Source of the DNA: Pseudomonas sp. ML2-2023-3
GTDB lineage: Bacteria > Pseudomonadota > Gammaproteobacteria > Pseudomonadales > Pseudomonadaceae
Direction of reading: 5' to 3'
NCBI RefSeq assembly: GCF_037055275.1
Contig: NZ_CP146343.1
Span: forward strand, 2,142,501-2,206,500
DNA: 64,000 bases
The position numbers and the translations under genes are program-made. Positions 44,239-53,352 of this stretch are shown here, one piece after another. The notes below the pieces were generated by a model. That model was not told the DNA's origin and made no database searches. It saw only the letters and a list, made by a program, of their open reading frames with translations. How positions within the stretch are numbered: the stretch's first letter is position 1; each line of letters begins with the position of its first letter.

Positions 44239-45006
44239 TCAACCAAATCTATAGATATCCATCCCCAGCGCACCCAGTGTCCAGCCCTGGTGGGCAATGC
44301 TGAATGGGCCACCTGCGCCTCGGGCGAAGTACAGTGGCAGCAGGTGTTCATCGCTGGGATGATTTTTGGCTGCAAAGGGCGCCAGTTTTCGGTAGTCGTG
44401 CAGCATCGTTTCGTCGTCAGAGGCCAGTGTCTCGATCATCCAGTCACGAAAGGCTTTGGCCCAGGGCTCTACGCTCTCCGGGCCAGCGTGCCAGTCCAGT
44501 TCGCGCAGGTTGTGGGTGATGCTGCCCGAGCCGATGATCAGGACTCCCTCATTTCTCAAGGTACTCAGGGCGCGCCCTATCTCGGTCTGGGCTTGCGGGC
44601 CCAATTGGCTGGGCAGTGAAACCTGGACCACAGGAATATCGGCTGCCGGGTACATCAATGACAGTGGCACCCAGGCACCGTGGTCAAAAGGGCGATTGGC
44701 GTCCAGCCGGGCCGGTAAGCCTTTGTCTGCAAGCAGTTGAACAATGCGGGCGGCCAGCGCCGGATCCCCGGGTGCAGGGTATTGCACGGCAAACAATGCA
44801 GGCGGAAAACCACCAAAGTCGTGCCAGGTTTCAGGTGCGTGATGGCTGGCGACCCGTAGATCAGGGCTTTCCCAGTGCGCGGATACCAGAACGATGGCTT
44901 TCGGGCGGGGCAGTTCGTTGGCCAGGCGCGTGAGCGCCGGGCCACTGGCGCCCGGTTCCAGTGCTAGCATTGGCGAACCGTGGGAGATGAACAGGCTGGG
45001 AAGCAT
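44239..45006 (-). CDS. 4,5-DOPA extradiol dioxygenase-like protein (LigB/YgiD family)
   Basis: A 255-residue class III extradiol dioxygenase. Metal ligands are expected from the two early histidines (ISHGSP and SAHWESP) and the later HAPETWHDFGG. The ATG at 45006 follows TTGAGGA; the upstream in-frame ATG at 45021 is less likely. Relatives open the DOPA ring, although the physiological substrate is unknown in bacteria. Confidence 0.87.
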   Translation of the reverse strand: MLPSLFISHGSPMLALEPGASGPALTRLANELPRPKAIVLVSAHWESPDLRVASHHAPETWHDFGGFPPALFAVQYPAPGDPALAARIVQLLADKGLPARLDANRPFDHGAWVPLSLMYPAADIPVVQVSLPSQLGPQAQTEIGRALSTLRNEGVLIIGSGSITHNLRELDWHAGPESVEPWAKAFRDWMIETLASDDETMLHDYRKLAPFAAKNHPSDEHLLPLYFARGAGGPFSIAHQGWTLGALGMDIYRFG

Positions 45007-45107
45007 GAAAAACATCCTCAAGGTTAAGATGTCTCATCTTCGTCCTGATCATTGATCTAAATCCAATATAAGTTTTAGTGCTTATCTATCGAATTTAAAG
45101 GTGAATC

Positions 45108-45773
45108 ATGCAGCCCGAATTTTGGCACGACCGCTGGGACCGCAATCAGATCGGTTTTCACCTGCAGCAGGTCAATCCGTATCTTCAGCGCCTGTGGCCC
45201 ACCCTTGGGCTTGAGCAGGGCGGCCGTGTGCTGGTGCCGCTATGTGGAAAGAGCCTGGATTTGAGCTGGCTGGCGGCCAACGGCTACGAGGTGCTGGGCG
45301 TAGAGCTCACGCAGACGGCCGTGGAGCAGTTTTTCAGTGAGCAGAAGGTAGAGCCGCAGATTAGCCAGCGGGGCGCCTTCAGGGTGTATGAGGCGGGCCC
45401 GGTGACGATCTTGTGTGGTGATGTCTTTGCACTGACTGCGGCCGATGTCGCCACGTGTGTGGGGGTGTATGACCGGGCAGCGATGATCGCGTTTCCCCCC
45501 GACATGCGCGAAGCCTACGCTCGGCATCTGACGAAAATCCTCACGCCGGGATGCCAGGGGCTGTTGATCACGCTCGATTACGACCAGTCTCAGATGAATG
45601 GCCCGCCGTTCTCGGTGCCGGACGCCGAAGTACAGCGCCTGCTGTCGCCTGACTGGGCGCTGGAAGTCGTCGAGGAGCCGGATGTACTCGACCAGGAATG
45701 GAAGTTCCTCAAGGGCGGTGTGACGCGTCTGGTGGAGCGGGTCTATCGCCTGGAAAAAACCGGCAAGGCCTGA
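45108..45773 (+). CDS. tpm: Thiopurine S-methyltransferase
   Basis: A 221-residue SAM-dependent methyltransferase of the TPMT family: FWHDRWDRNQIGFH at the N-terminus and RVLVPLCGKSLDLSWLA as motif I. In pseudomonads Tpm methylates selenium and tellurium oxyanions and thiopurines. The ATG follows a weak AAGG, and a bidirectional terminator lies after it. Confidence 0.92.
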   Translation: MQPEFWHDRWDRNQIGFHLQQVNPYLQRLWPTLGLEQGGRVLVPLCGKSLDLSWLAANGYEVLGVELTQTAVEQFFSEQKVEPQISQRGAFRVYEAGPVTILCGDVFALTAADVATCVGVYDRAAMIAFPPDMREAYARHLTKILTPGCQGLLITLDYDQSQMNGPPFSVPDAEVQRLLSPDWALEVVEEPDVLDQEWKFLKGGVTRLVERVYRLEKTGKA

Positions 45774-45785
45774 ATGCGGGCATGA

Positions 45786-45811
45786 AAAAGGGCGACCTCA
45801 GTCGCCCTTTT
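45786..45811. terminator. Bidirectional terminator between tpm and htpX
   Basis: AAAAGGGCGAC/GTCGCCCTTTT with a four-base loop, A-run left and T-run right. Confidence 0.88.
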
Positions 45812-45828
45812 CTTTGGTTGCCGTGGGG

Positions 45829-46716
45829 TTAGCCGCGGCGACGCAGTGCATCGATACGTTCTTCCAGTGGCGGGTGGCTCATGAACATCCGCGCCAGGCC
45901 TTGTTTGAGGCCGCCGTTGATGCCAAAAGCAGCCATGGTGTCCGGCATGTGAACCGGCAGGCCCTGTTCGGAGCGCAAGCGCTGCAGGGCACTGATCATG
46001 GCCGACGTGCCAGCAAGCTGTGCACCGGCTTCGTCAGCCCGGAACTCGCGTTTGCGCGAGAACCACATCACGATGGCGCTGGCCAGGAAACCCAGGACCA
46101 GTTCAGCGAAGATGGTCGCGACGTAATAGGCAATGCCGCGGCCTTCGTCGTTCTTGAAAATCACCTTGTCGACAAAGTTGCCGATGATCCGGGCGAAGAA
46201 CATCACGAAGGTGTTCACCACGCCTTGCACCAGTGCCAGGGTCACCATGTCACCGTTGGCAACGTGACCAATTTCGTGTGCCAGTACGGCTTTTACTTCA
46301 TCTGGCGAAAAACGCTCCAGCAAACCTTGGCTGACAGCGACCAGCGCATCGTTTTTATTCCAGCCCGTGGCAAAAGCGTTGGCTTCATATGCCGGGAAAA
46401 TTCCCACCTCGGGCATTTTGATCCCGGCTTCGCGGGATAGTTGTTCAACGGTTTGCATCAACCATTGTTCATGACGAGTGCGAGGTTGAGTGATCACCTG
46501 GGTGCTGGTGCTCATCTTCGCCATCCATTTGGAGATGAATAGCGAGAACAAAGACCCTGCAAAACCAAAGACCGCACAGAACACCAACAGCTGACTGAGG
46601 TTCAGATCAACCCCGTTGGCCGCCATGAACCCGTCAAAGCCGAACAGGCTCAGGGTGATGCTGGCAATCAGCACGACCGCCAGGTTAGTGGCCAAAAACA
46701 GCAGAATGCGCATCAT
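45829..46716 (-). CDS. htpX: Heat-shock membrane protease HtpX
   Basis: A 295-residue M48 zinc metalloprotease with N-terminal membrane segments, HEIGH (in [14 protein letters not shown]) and a later Glu ligand in [15 protein letters not shown]. It degrades misfolded inner-membrane proteins. GAGGAG precedes the tandem ATG-ATG. Confidence 0.95.
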   Translation of the reverse strand: MMRILLFLATNLAVVLIASITLSLFGFDGFMAANGVDLNLSQLLVFCAVFGFAGSLFSLFISKWMAKMSTSTQVITQPRTRHEQWLMQTVEQLSREAGIKMPEVGIFPAYEANAFATGWNKNDALVAVSQGLLERFSPDEVKAVLAHEIGHVANGDMVTLALVQGVVNTFVMFFARIIGNFVDKVIFKNDEGRGIAYYVATIFAELVLGFLASAIVMWFSRKREFRADEAGAQLAGTSAMISALQRLRSEQGLPVHMPDTMAAFGINGGLKQGLARMFMSHPPLEERIDALRRRG

Positions 46717-47029
46717 GGTTGTAAGAATCTCCTCGTCTTAAGGGTGTTGCCGTATGCGGGTATATAAGGTGCCGCCTCAGGCTATTCAACCGGGTGACTA
46801 TTTCAAACTGTGTCCTACAGGCTGATTCTAGTGGCATGCCCGACATTTCCTAATCTGAATGAGCACTTTTTTTGAACAAGAGTTCCACCCAAACCCAGTA
46901 AATAAAGGGCTTTAACGATTTGGGTTTTTTAAAAAAGGAGAGTGCGGGTAGGGAAAGACGGCATGTGAAGAATGTTTCATCAGACACATGCTGTGCGACT
47001 TTTGATTCGTCGCACAGCATGTTCAGACG
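46717..47029. other. Intergenic region with two hairpins, htpX promoter side
   Basis: 313 bases. Next to htpX is a TATATA that may be its -10 element. On the plus strand AAACCCA (46891) pairs with TGGGTTT (46921) and runs into a T-tract, as if ending a short plus-strand RNA, although no gene lies upstream. A 13-bp perfect stem (46987-47021) lies after alaA. Confidence 0.5.
46987..47021. terminator. Perfect 13-bp hairpin after alaA
   Basis: CATGCTGTGCGAC (46987-46999) and GTCGCACAGCATG (47009-47021) around nine bases. It ends the leftward alaA gene; the T-run is weak. Confidence 0.65.
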
Positions 47030-48241
47030 TTACTGACGGTAGGTCTTCAGGAAGTTACCGATCCGGCCGATGGCCATGTCCAGTTCGTCAACACGGGGCA
47101 GGGTCACGACGCGGAAGTGGTCAGGCCAAGGCCAGTTGAATGCCGTGCCTTGAACCACCAGCAGTTTTTCCGAGAGCAGCAGGTCCAGAACGAACTTCTC
47201 GTCGTTGAGGATCGGGCACACCTTGGGGTCGATACGCGGGAATGCGTATAGAGCACCCATCGGCTTCACGCAGCTGACGCCGGGGATATCGTTGAGCAAC
47301 TCCCAGGTGCGGTTACGCTGTTCCAGCAGGCGGCCGTTGGGCAGGACCAGGTCGTTGATGCTCTGGTAGCCGCCAAGTGCAGTCTGGATGGCATGCTGGC
47401 TGGGTACGTTGGCACACAGGCGCATGTTGGCCAGCATGTCGATGCCTTCAATGTAGCTTTGGGCATTTTGCTTGGGCCCGGAGATGGCGATCCAGCCCGA
47501 GCGGAAACCCGCGACCCGGTACGACTTGGACAGGCCGTTAAAGGTCAGGCACAGCACGTCCGGGGCCAGCGAAGCGGTGCAGATGTGCACGGCGTCGTCG
47601 TACAGGATCTTGTCGTAGATCTCGTCCGAGAACACCACCAGGTTGTGCTGGCGCGCAATCTCCAGCATGCCCAGCAGGACTTCCTTGGAGTACACCGCAC
47701 CCGTCGGGTTGTTCGGGTTGATAATGACCATGGCTTTGGTGTTAGGGGTGATCCGGGCTTTTATATCCTCCAGATCAGGCCACCAGTTGGCTTGCTCGTC
47801 GCACAGGTAGTGCACGGGGTGACCACCGGCCAGCGTTACGGCGGCAGTCCACAGCGGGTAGTCGGGTGCTGGCACCAGGACTTCGTCGCCATTGTTGAGC
47901 AGCGCTTGCAGCGACATCACGATCAACTCGGAGACGCCGTTGCCCAGGTAGATGTCTTCAATGCCGACACCTTCCACCTGCTTTTGCTGGTAGTACTGCA
48001 TCACGGCCTTGCGCGCGCTGAACAGGCCTTTGGAGTCGCTGTAGCCCTGGGCGGTCGGCAGGTTGCGGATTACGTCCTGAAGGATTTCGTCCGGCGCTTC
48101 AAAACCAAAGGGGGCCGGGTTGCCGATATTCAGCTTGAGGATGCGATGACCTTCCTCCTCCAGACGTTTGGCGTGCTTGAGCACTGGGCCGCGAATGTCA
48201 TAACAGACGTTGGCGAGCTTGTTTGATTTGCTGACCTGCAT
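47030..48241 (-). CDS. alaA: Alanine aminotransferase AlaA (glutamate-pyruvate transaminase)
   Basis: A 403-residue class I PLP aminotransferase. The PLP lysine lies in FNGLSKSYRVAGFRSGW, and the start MQVSKSNKLANVCYDIRGP is characteristic of AlaA. It makes alanine from pyruvate. The start at 48241 has no strong ribosome site. Confidence 0.9.
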   Translation of the reverse strand: MQVSKSNKLANVCYDIRGPVLKHAKRLEEEGHRILKLNIGNPAPFGFEAPDEILQDVIRNLPTAQGYSDSKGLFSARKAVMQYYQQKQVEGVGIEDIYLGNGVSELIVMSLQALLNNGDEVLVPAPDYPLWTAAVTLAGGHPVHYLCDEQANWWPDLEDIKARITPNTKAMVIINPNNPTGAVYSKEVLLGMLEIARQHNLVVFSDEIYDKILYDDAVHICTASLAPDVLCLTFNGLSKSYRVAGFRSGWIAISGPKQNAQSYIEGIDMLANMRLCANVPSQHAIQTALGGYQSINDLVLPNGRLLEQRNRTWELLNDIPGVSCVKPMGALYAFPRIDPKVCPILNDEKFVLDLLLSEKLLVVQGTAFNWPWPDHFRVVTLPRVDELDMAIGRIGNFLKTYRQ

Positions 48242-48463
48242 GGCGATGTGATCCCGAAAATGAACGATCCAGGCAATGTGATGATCACGGCTCTGGGAAA
48301 TTCTGTGTTTTCACACAGTGGCTGACACCGGCTTGCTTCAATAATCCGTTTGAATGCAACTAGTGCGGGTGCCAGACTTGCGTTTAACGAGGCGCAATCA
48401 TACGTGCCACCCGACCCCTGGAAAAGCCACCGATCGGGGTTTTTCAGTTGCAGAGGCAGAACC

Positions 48464-48859
48464 ATGGAAAAGTTGAACAAAACCCTGGACGAATGGAAGG
48501 CCATGCTCGATCCGGAGCAGTACAACGTGTGCCGCCTCAAGGGCACTGAGCGGCCGTTTTCGGGTAAATACAACGCCACTAAAACCGACGGTGTTTATCA
48601 CTGTATCTGCTGCCAGGAGCCGTTGTTTGATTCGCGCGCCAAGTTTGATTCAGGTTGCGGCTGGCCGAGCTTCTATCAGCCGATTGGCGAAAGCGCGATG
48701 GTCGAGATCCGTGACGTCAGCCACGGCATGGTGCGTACCGAAGTGGTCTGCGCCAAGTGTGATGCGCATTTGGGGCATGTATTCCCCGACGGTCCGCCAC
48801 CCACCGGTCTGCGCTACTGCATCAACTCGGTGTGCCTGGACCTGGTTCCCCGCGACTAA
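48464..48859 (+). CDS. msrB: Peptide methionine-R-sulfoxide reductase MsrB
   Basis: A 131-residue zinc-type MsrB: zinc pairs Cys47/Cys50 and Cys96/Cys99, catalytic Cys119 in RYCINS and resolving Cys65 in GCGWPSF. It repairs methionine-R-sulfoxide in proteins. The ATG follows AGAGGCAGAACC; the frame upstream to 48350 is not conserved in style. Confidence 0.94.
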   Translation: MEKLNKTLDEWKAMLDPEQYNVCRLKGTERPFSGKYNATKTDGVYHCICCQEPLFDSRAKFDSGCGWPSFYQPIGESAMVEIRDVSHGMVRTEVVCAKCDAHLGHVFPDGPPPTGLRYCINSVCLDLVPRD

Positions 48860-48874
48860 TCTTGAGGCGCCGTC

Positions 48875-49360
48875 ATGAACGACAATCTGCTCAATGTTGC
48901 ATGCACCACTCTTGGCGGCGAGCCGAAAACCCTGGCGGACTACGGGGGTAAAGCCTTGCTGGTGGTCAATACCGCGAGTAAATGTGGATTTACCCCGCAG
49001 TACAAGGGGCTCGAAGCCCTGTGGCAGCAGTACAGGGATCAGGGCCTGGTGATTCTGGGATTCCCGTGTAATCAGTTCGGGCAACAGGAGCCGGGTGACG
49101 AAGCCGCCATCGCTGAGTTCTGCGAGTTGAATTTTGGCGTGACCTTCCCTCTGTTCAAAAAAGTGGACGTCAATGGCAGCCAGGCCCATCCGCTGTTTGT
49201 CCAGCTCAAGAAACGTGCGCCCGGGCTGCTGGGCTCCCAGGGTATCAAGTGGAATTTCACCAAGTTCCTGATCAGTGGCGATGGCAAAAGGATCAAGCGT
49301 TATGCCCCGACCACCAAGCCGGAGGCGCTCAAGTCGGATATCGAGGCGTTACTGCGCTAG
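48875..49360 (+). CDS. Glutathione peroxidase-family thiol peroxidase
   Basis: A 161-residue GPx with the redox Cys37 in NTASKCGFTPQY, FPCNQFGQQEPG with the catalytic Gln, and KWNFTKFL with the catalytic Trp. It carries Cys rather than selenocysteine. It follows msrB by 15 bases, so the two form an oxidant-repair operon. Confidence 0.92.
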   Translation: MNDNLLNVACTTLGGEPKTLADYGGKALLVVNTASKCGFTPQYKGLEALWQQYRDQGLVILGFPCNQFGQQEPGDEAAIAEFCELNFGVTFPLFKKVDVNGSQAHPLFVQLKKRAPGLLGSQGIKWNFTKFLISGDGKRIKRYAPTTKPEALKSDIEALLR

Positions 49361-49381
49361 ACCGTTGTCGCTCTGAGGCCT

Positions 49382-49434
49382 TGTAGCCGCTGACTCGCGG
49401 AGCGAGGCTGCGTCCGGCGGCGCAGCCGTCGCAA
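49382..49434 (+). repeat. REP-like element (second copy of the 27561 type)
   Basis: TTGTAGCCGCTGACTCGCGG then AGCGAGGCTGCGTCCGGCGG. It shares its layout with 27561-27613 and contains a GCTGCGTC/GGCGCAGC stem. It lies between the glutathione peroxidase gene and sagS. Confidence 0.6.
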
Positions 49435-49486
49435 AAGCATGCGCGGCGGTTCGCCAGTTAAACCAGGTGCTACAGGCAATGCCTTT

Positions 49487-51802
49487 TCAGGCTGTTTGCG
49501 GCACCCAGGTATCAATCAGCGCAGCCAGCTCTTCGCGCCTGAACGGTTTGGCCAGATAGTCGTTCATCCCCGCCGAGCGGCAGCGCTCGCGCTCTTCGGG
49601 CATTGCATTGGCGGTCAGGGCGACGATGGGTAACTTTGGCCAGCGCCCACGGTGACGAATTTGTCGGGTGGCCTCATAGCCGTCCATTACTGGCATGTTG
49701 CAGTCCATCAACACCAGATCAAAGGTTCTCTGCTCCAATTGTTTCAGCGCCTCGCCGCCGTGGGCCGCTACTACTACGTCACACCCCAATTTGCTCAACA
49801 TGCCCTTGGCCACAAGTTGGTTGACCGGGTTGTCTTCGACCAACAGAATCCGTGCGCGGTGCGAGACAGGCGTGCTGCTGGTCCGATCCGCCGGGATGTC
49901 TTGATCGTTTTTCTGTAGCAGATACTGCAAGGTTTGATACAACGCATGGCGCGATAGCGGCCTGGCTTTTTGCTGCAGGGGTGCCAGTGCACTGACCTGA
50001 TCACTGGGCATGAAGTTTCCATAGGCAGTGACTAGCAGGATCGGTGCGCTGATTGCCGGCCGCAGGCCAAACAGGCATTCGGGGCAATCAGTAATCAACA
50101 GATGAGGGTCTGTGCCGTCCAGACGGGCGTCCAGTGAATAGTGTGTGTAGTCGAGCCCCCACAGGGGCAAAAAGCTGGCAAGCAACTCGCTCAGGCCGCT
50201 GCTCGCGGCACTCACCACAATAACCCGCCCGGACAGTGGTTTGGGCGTGATGGCGGGGGCGTAGCAAGGCAAAGGCAGTTCGGCACAGAACTGGCTGCCA
50301 AAACCGATTTCCGAACTGATGGTCAGTCGTCCGTGCATGACCTCGCACAAGCTGTTGGTCAGGGTCAGCCCCAGCCCTGTGCCCCCAAACTGACGGGTAA
50401 TGCTGGCTCCAGCCTGGGTAAAAGGGCTGAAAATTCGCGCCTGAGCATCCTGGGCAATGCCGATGCCGGTGTCGCACACCTCGATGCGTACCTGATCGCC
50501 CAGTGCGCTGAGGCGCACATCCACCCGTCCGAACCGGGTGAATTTCAGGGCATTGGATAGCAGATTGCTGACGATCTGGCGTACCCGTGTCGGGTCACCC
50601 AGCACCAATGCGGGGAAGTTCGGGTCGATCAGGCACGTCAGCTCCACGCTGGGGGCTGCGTTCTGCGACAGCAGGTTGGCAGTGTCTTCGATCAGCGAAC
50701 CCAGGTCGAAGGCAATATGTTCCAGCTCCAGTTGGCCGGCATCGAATTTCGACAGGTCGAGAATGTCATTGAGCAGTTCGACCAGGACTTTGCCAGAGTC
50801 GTGGGCTATCGACAGTTGCTGGTGTTGCTCGGCATTGAGCGGGCTGTCCAGGCACAGCGCCAGCATGCCCAGCAAGCCATTGAGCGGGGTGCGTATTTCG
50901 TGGCTCATATTGGCCAGAAAGGCAGACCGTGCCTGGGCCATTTCCAGTGCAGTGCTGCGCGCAGATTCCAGTTCTTCATTGGAGTGACGCAGTTGTTCGT
51001 TGATGGTTTCCAGCTCTTTGGTGCGCACCGAGACGATGGTTTCCAGTTGCGCCAGGTACTCGGTGAGGCTGTTTTCAGCGCGGCGCCGATACTCCATTTC
51101 ACGGGCCATCGCCTCGAACTGTTGATTGGCGGCGTTGACCAGCACACCAATTTCATCGTCTTCATGGCCGCAAGGGTACTGCACCTTCGATTGGCCAGGG
51201 TCACCGGGCAGACGCTGGCTTATCTGTCGAATCACCCGTACCAGCGGCTTGGTCAGCATGACGTAAAACAGGCCCAGGAGGATAAAGGTCAGGATGATGC
51301 TGCGAATGAAACCGCTGAGCAGCGTGACTTCCGCCCGCTGCAAAAAACGCTTCCCGAAGGGATAGGTATCCACCTCGAGGTGTAAAACCCCGATGCTTTG
51401 TTCAGGCAAGTGATTGAAGTACAGTCGTTGGTCAAATGAGCGATTGGAACCAAACAAATAATCGCTGAGTGCTCGATAACGCCCGCTTTCAGGCTGATCC
51501 TGAACAGCTGCCAGGACCACATTGTCGCTGTCGACAAGTTGTGCGCCGGTGATCGCCGGTGATCGCAACAGACCGAGCAAGAGCTCTTGTGCCAGCTCTG
51601 AGTCGAGGTTGTAGGCAATGCGCGATGCCGGGTTGTGGCTGATCTCAAGCAGAGACTGGATTTCGCGATTGATGGCGGCGTTTTCACTGGCATAATCGAT
51701 GCCGATTTGTAGCAGGCTAAGGATGGATCCGAGAACCAGACCGACCAGCACAGTCAGTTTTGCTTGTTTGAAAGACAGGCGATGGGTGAGTTTTATATCC
51801 AT
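49487..51802 (-). CDS. sagS: SagS-type hybrid sensor histidine kinase
   Basis: A 771-residue hybrid kinase: an N-terminal membrane helix, a periplasmic sensory domain (about 40-170), a second helix, HAMP, a coiled-coil linker, HisKA with the H-box NMSHEIRTPLNGLLG, HATPase_c (DTGIGIAQ, GGTGLGLTL) and a C-terminal receiver (DCNMPVMDGYEATRQIR). No HPt follows the receiver. Neighbours glutathione peroxidase, MsrB, AlaA and HtpX match those of P. aeruginosa sagS (PA2824), which controls attachment and biofilm entry through HptB. The ATG at 51802 follows AGGTG. Confidence 0.82.
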   Translation of the reverse strand: MDIKLTHRLSFKQAKLTVLVGLVLGSILSLLQIGIDYASENAAINREIQSLLEISHNPASRIAYNLDSELAQELLLGLLRSPAITGAQLVDSDNVVLAAVQDQPESGRYRALSDYLFGSNRSFDQRLYFNHLPEQSIGVLHLEVDTYPFGKRFLQRAEVTLLSGFIRSIILTFILLGLFYVMLTKPLVRVIRQISQRLPGDPGQSKVQYPCGHEDDEIGVLVNAANQQFEAMAREMEYRRRAENSLTEYLAQLETIVSVRTKELETINEQLRHSNEELESARSTALEMAQARSAFLANMSHEIRTPLNGLLGMLALCLDSPLNAEQHQQLSIAHDSGKVLVELLNDILDLSKFDAGQLELEHIAFDLGSLIEDTANLLSQNAAPSVELTCLIDPNFPALVLGDPTRVRQIVSNLLSNALKFTRFGRVDVRLSALGDQVRIEVCDTGIGIAQDAQARIFSPFTQAGASITRQFGGTGLGLTLTNSLCEVMHGRLTISSEIGFGSQFCAELPLPCYAPAITPKPLSGRVIVVSAASSGLSELLASFLPLWGLDYTHYSLDARLDGTDPHLLITDCPECLFGLRPAISAPILLVTAYGNFMPSDQVSALAPLQQKARPLSRHALYQTLQYLLQKNDQDIPADRTSSTPVSHRARILLVEDNPVNQLVAKGMLSKLGCDVVVAAHGGEALKQLEQRTFDLVLMDCNMPVMDGYEATRQIRHRGRWPKLPIVALTANAMPEERERCRSAGMNDYLAKPFRREELAALIDTWVPQTA

Positions 51803-51977
51803 GGGGTGCTGCACCTGTTTCCATTTCCTTGCGGCGTGCAAGAGTAGTCGATGTGTAGGACAACCGGCAGGTATAACTGCGGTATTTGCCGCAAACCGGG
51901 TGAGTCATGTCGTGGATGGCGGATAAATGTACGTCATATCAATATGCCATCATTGTGTATCAGTCTGAGGAAATGTT

Positions 51978-52871
51978 GTGAATTCTAAACTGGATGCCTT
52001 TTTGGAGCGTGCCGAAGCAGTCCTTGCACGTCTTGAACCCTTGCTGCCAGCGCAGCGTGAACCGATTGAGTGGCACGAGTGCCTGGCTGCCCGTTGGCAG
52101 CGTGAAGGTCGCTCCGGTTACCTGCTGCCGTTGCAGGTCAGTCTTGAAATGCGCCTTGCGGACCTTATCGGCATTGATAATCAGCGTGATCAGTTGGGTC
52201 GCAACACCCGGCAGTTTCTCGACGGTTTGCCAGCCAACCATGCCCTGTTATGGGGATCACGGGGTACGGGCAAGTCATCGATCATTCGTGCCTTGCTGGC
52301 GGAGCACGCAGATGCCGGGCTGCGCCTGATTGAAATCGAGCGCGATCATCTGGCCGATCTACCGCGAGTGGTCGAACTGTTACAGGGCTTGCCTCAACGT
52401 TTTGTATTGTTTTGCGATGACTTGTCCTTCGAGGCTGGCGAAAGCGATTACCGGGTGCTGAAAAGCGTCCTCGATGGCTCCCTGGAGCAAGCGCCGGATA
52501 ACGTGTTGCTTTATGCAACCTCGAACCGTCGCCATCTGGTGCCTGAAAAAGAGAGCGACAACGAAAACTGGAAGAACGTCGACGGTGAGCTTCATCCCAA
52601 CGAGGCCGTAGAGGACAAGATTGCCTTGTCCGACCGTTTCGGCCTCTGGCTGTCGTTCTATCCCTTTACCCAGGAGCACTTCCTGAGTGTGGTCGAGCAC
52701 TGGATCGACGTATTGGCCAGCAAAGCCGGTTTGCAGTGGCAACGCGACGAAGCGCTGGATATTCTTGCCGTGCGCTGGGCGACCGGGCGAGGCAATCGCA
52801 ACGGCCGTTGCGCCTATCAGTTCGCGCGTTACTGGGTGGGTTTGAAATTGTTGGAGCAAGTGAATGATTGA
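51978..52871 (+). CDS. DUF815-type AAA ATP-binding protein
   Basis: A 297-residue P-loop ATPase: Walker A LLWGSRGTGKSS and Walker B RFVLFCDDLSF, with LLYATSNRRHL as a sensor-like segment and a C-terminal winged-helix-like lid. GTG start with GAGGA upstream. It overlaps the next gene by 8 bases. The role is unknown; relatives resemble DnaA/ClpX-type loaders. Confidence 0.82.
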   Translation: MNSKLDAFLERAEAVLARLEPLLPAQREPIEWHECLAARWQREGRSGYLLPLQVSLEMRLADLIGIDNQRDQLGRNTRQFLDGLPANHALLWGSRGTGKSSIIRALLAEHADAGLRLIEIERDHLADLPRVVELLQGLPQRFVLFCDDLSFEAGESDYRVLKSVLDGSLEQAPDNVLLYATSNRRHLVPEKESDNENWKNVDGELHPNEAVEDKIALSDRFGLWLSFYPFTQEHFLSVVEHWIDVLASKAGLQWQRDEALDILAVRWATGRGNRNGRCAYQFARYWVGLKLLEQVND

Positions 52872-53346
52872 TTTGAATGCCACAGGTGCCGGTCTGAACG
52901 GCTACACCTTGTTGCAGGCTCAACTGGAGTCGTTGTTGGCAGATGAGCGGGACTTTATTGCCAATGCCGCGCAATTTTCAGCGTTTTTGTTTCACCAGCT
53001 GGATGATCTGAACTGGGCTGGGTTTTACCTCAACCGCAATGAAGAGTTGGTACTGGGCCCGTTCCAGGGGCAGATCGCCTGTGTCCGGATTCCTTTTGGA
53101 CGTGGCGTTTGCGGGGCCGCGGCTGCGAGCAGGCAAACACAGCGGGTTGAGGATGTTCACGCATTTGCCGGGCATATCGCTTGCGACAGTGCTTCCAACA
53201 GTGAGCTGGTCGTTCCGTTGATCAAGGATGGCCGGCTGATCGGTGTGCTCGATCTGGACAGCCCGAGTGTCGGGCGGTTCAGCGAGCAGGACCAGCAGGG
53301 CATTGAAGCACTGGCTGCGATCTTTCTACGTCTGAGCGAGTGCTGA
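52864..53346 (+). CDS. msrC: Free methionine-(R)-sulfoxide reductase, GAF-type
   Basis: A 160-residue single-GAF protein. Cys73, Cys83 and Cys107 keep the 10- and 24-residue spacing of the fRMsr catalytic cysteines (84, 94 and 118 in E. coli). It reduces free Met-R-sulfoxide in the cytoplasm. Translation is probably coupled to the ATPase gene by the 8-base overlap. Confidence 0.9.
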   Translation: MIDLNATGAGLNGYTLLQAQLESLLADERDFIANAAQFSAFLFHQLDDLNWAGFYLNRNEELVLGPFQGQIACVRIPFGRGVCGAAAASRQTQRVEDVHAFAGHIACDSASNSELVVPLIKDGRLIGVLDLDSPSVGRFSEQDQQGIEALAAIFLRLSEC

Positions 53347-53352
53347 TACCGG

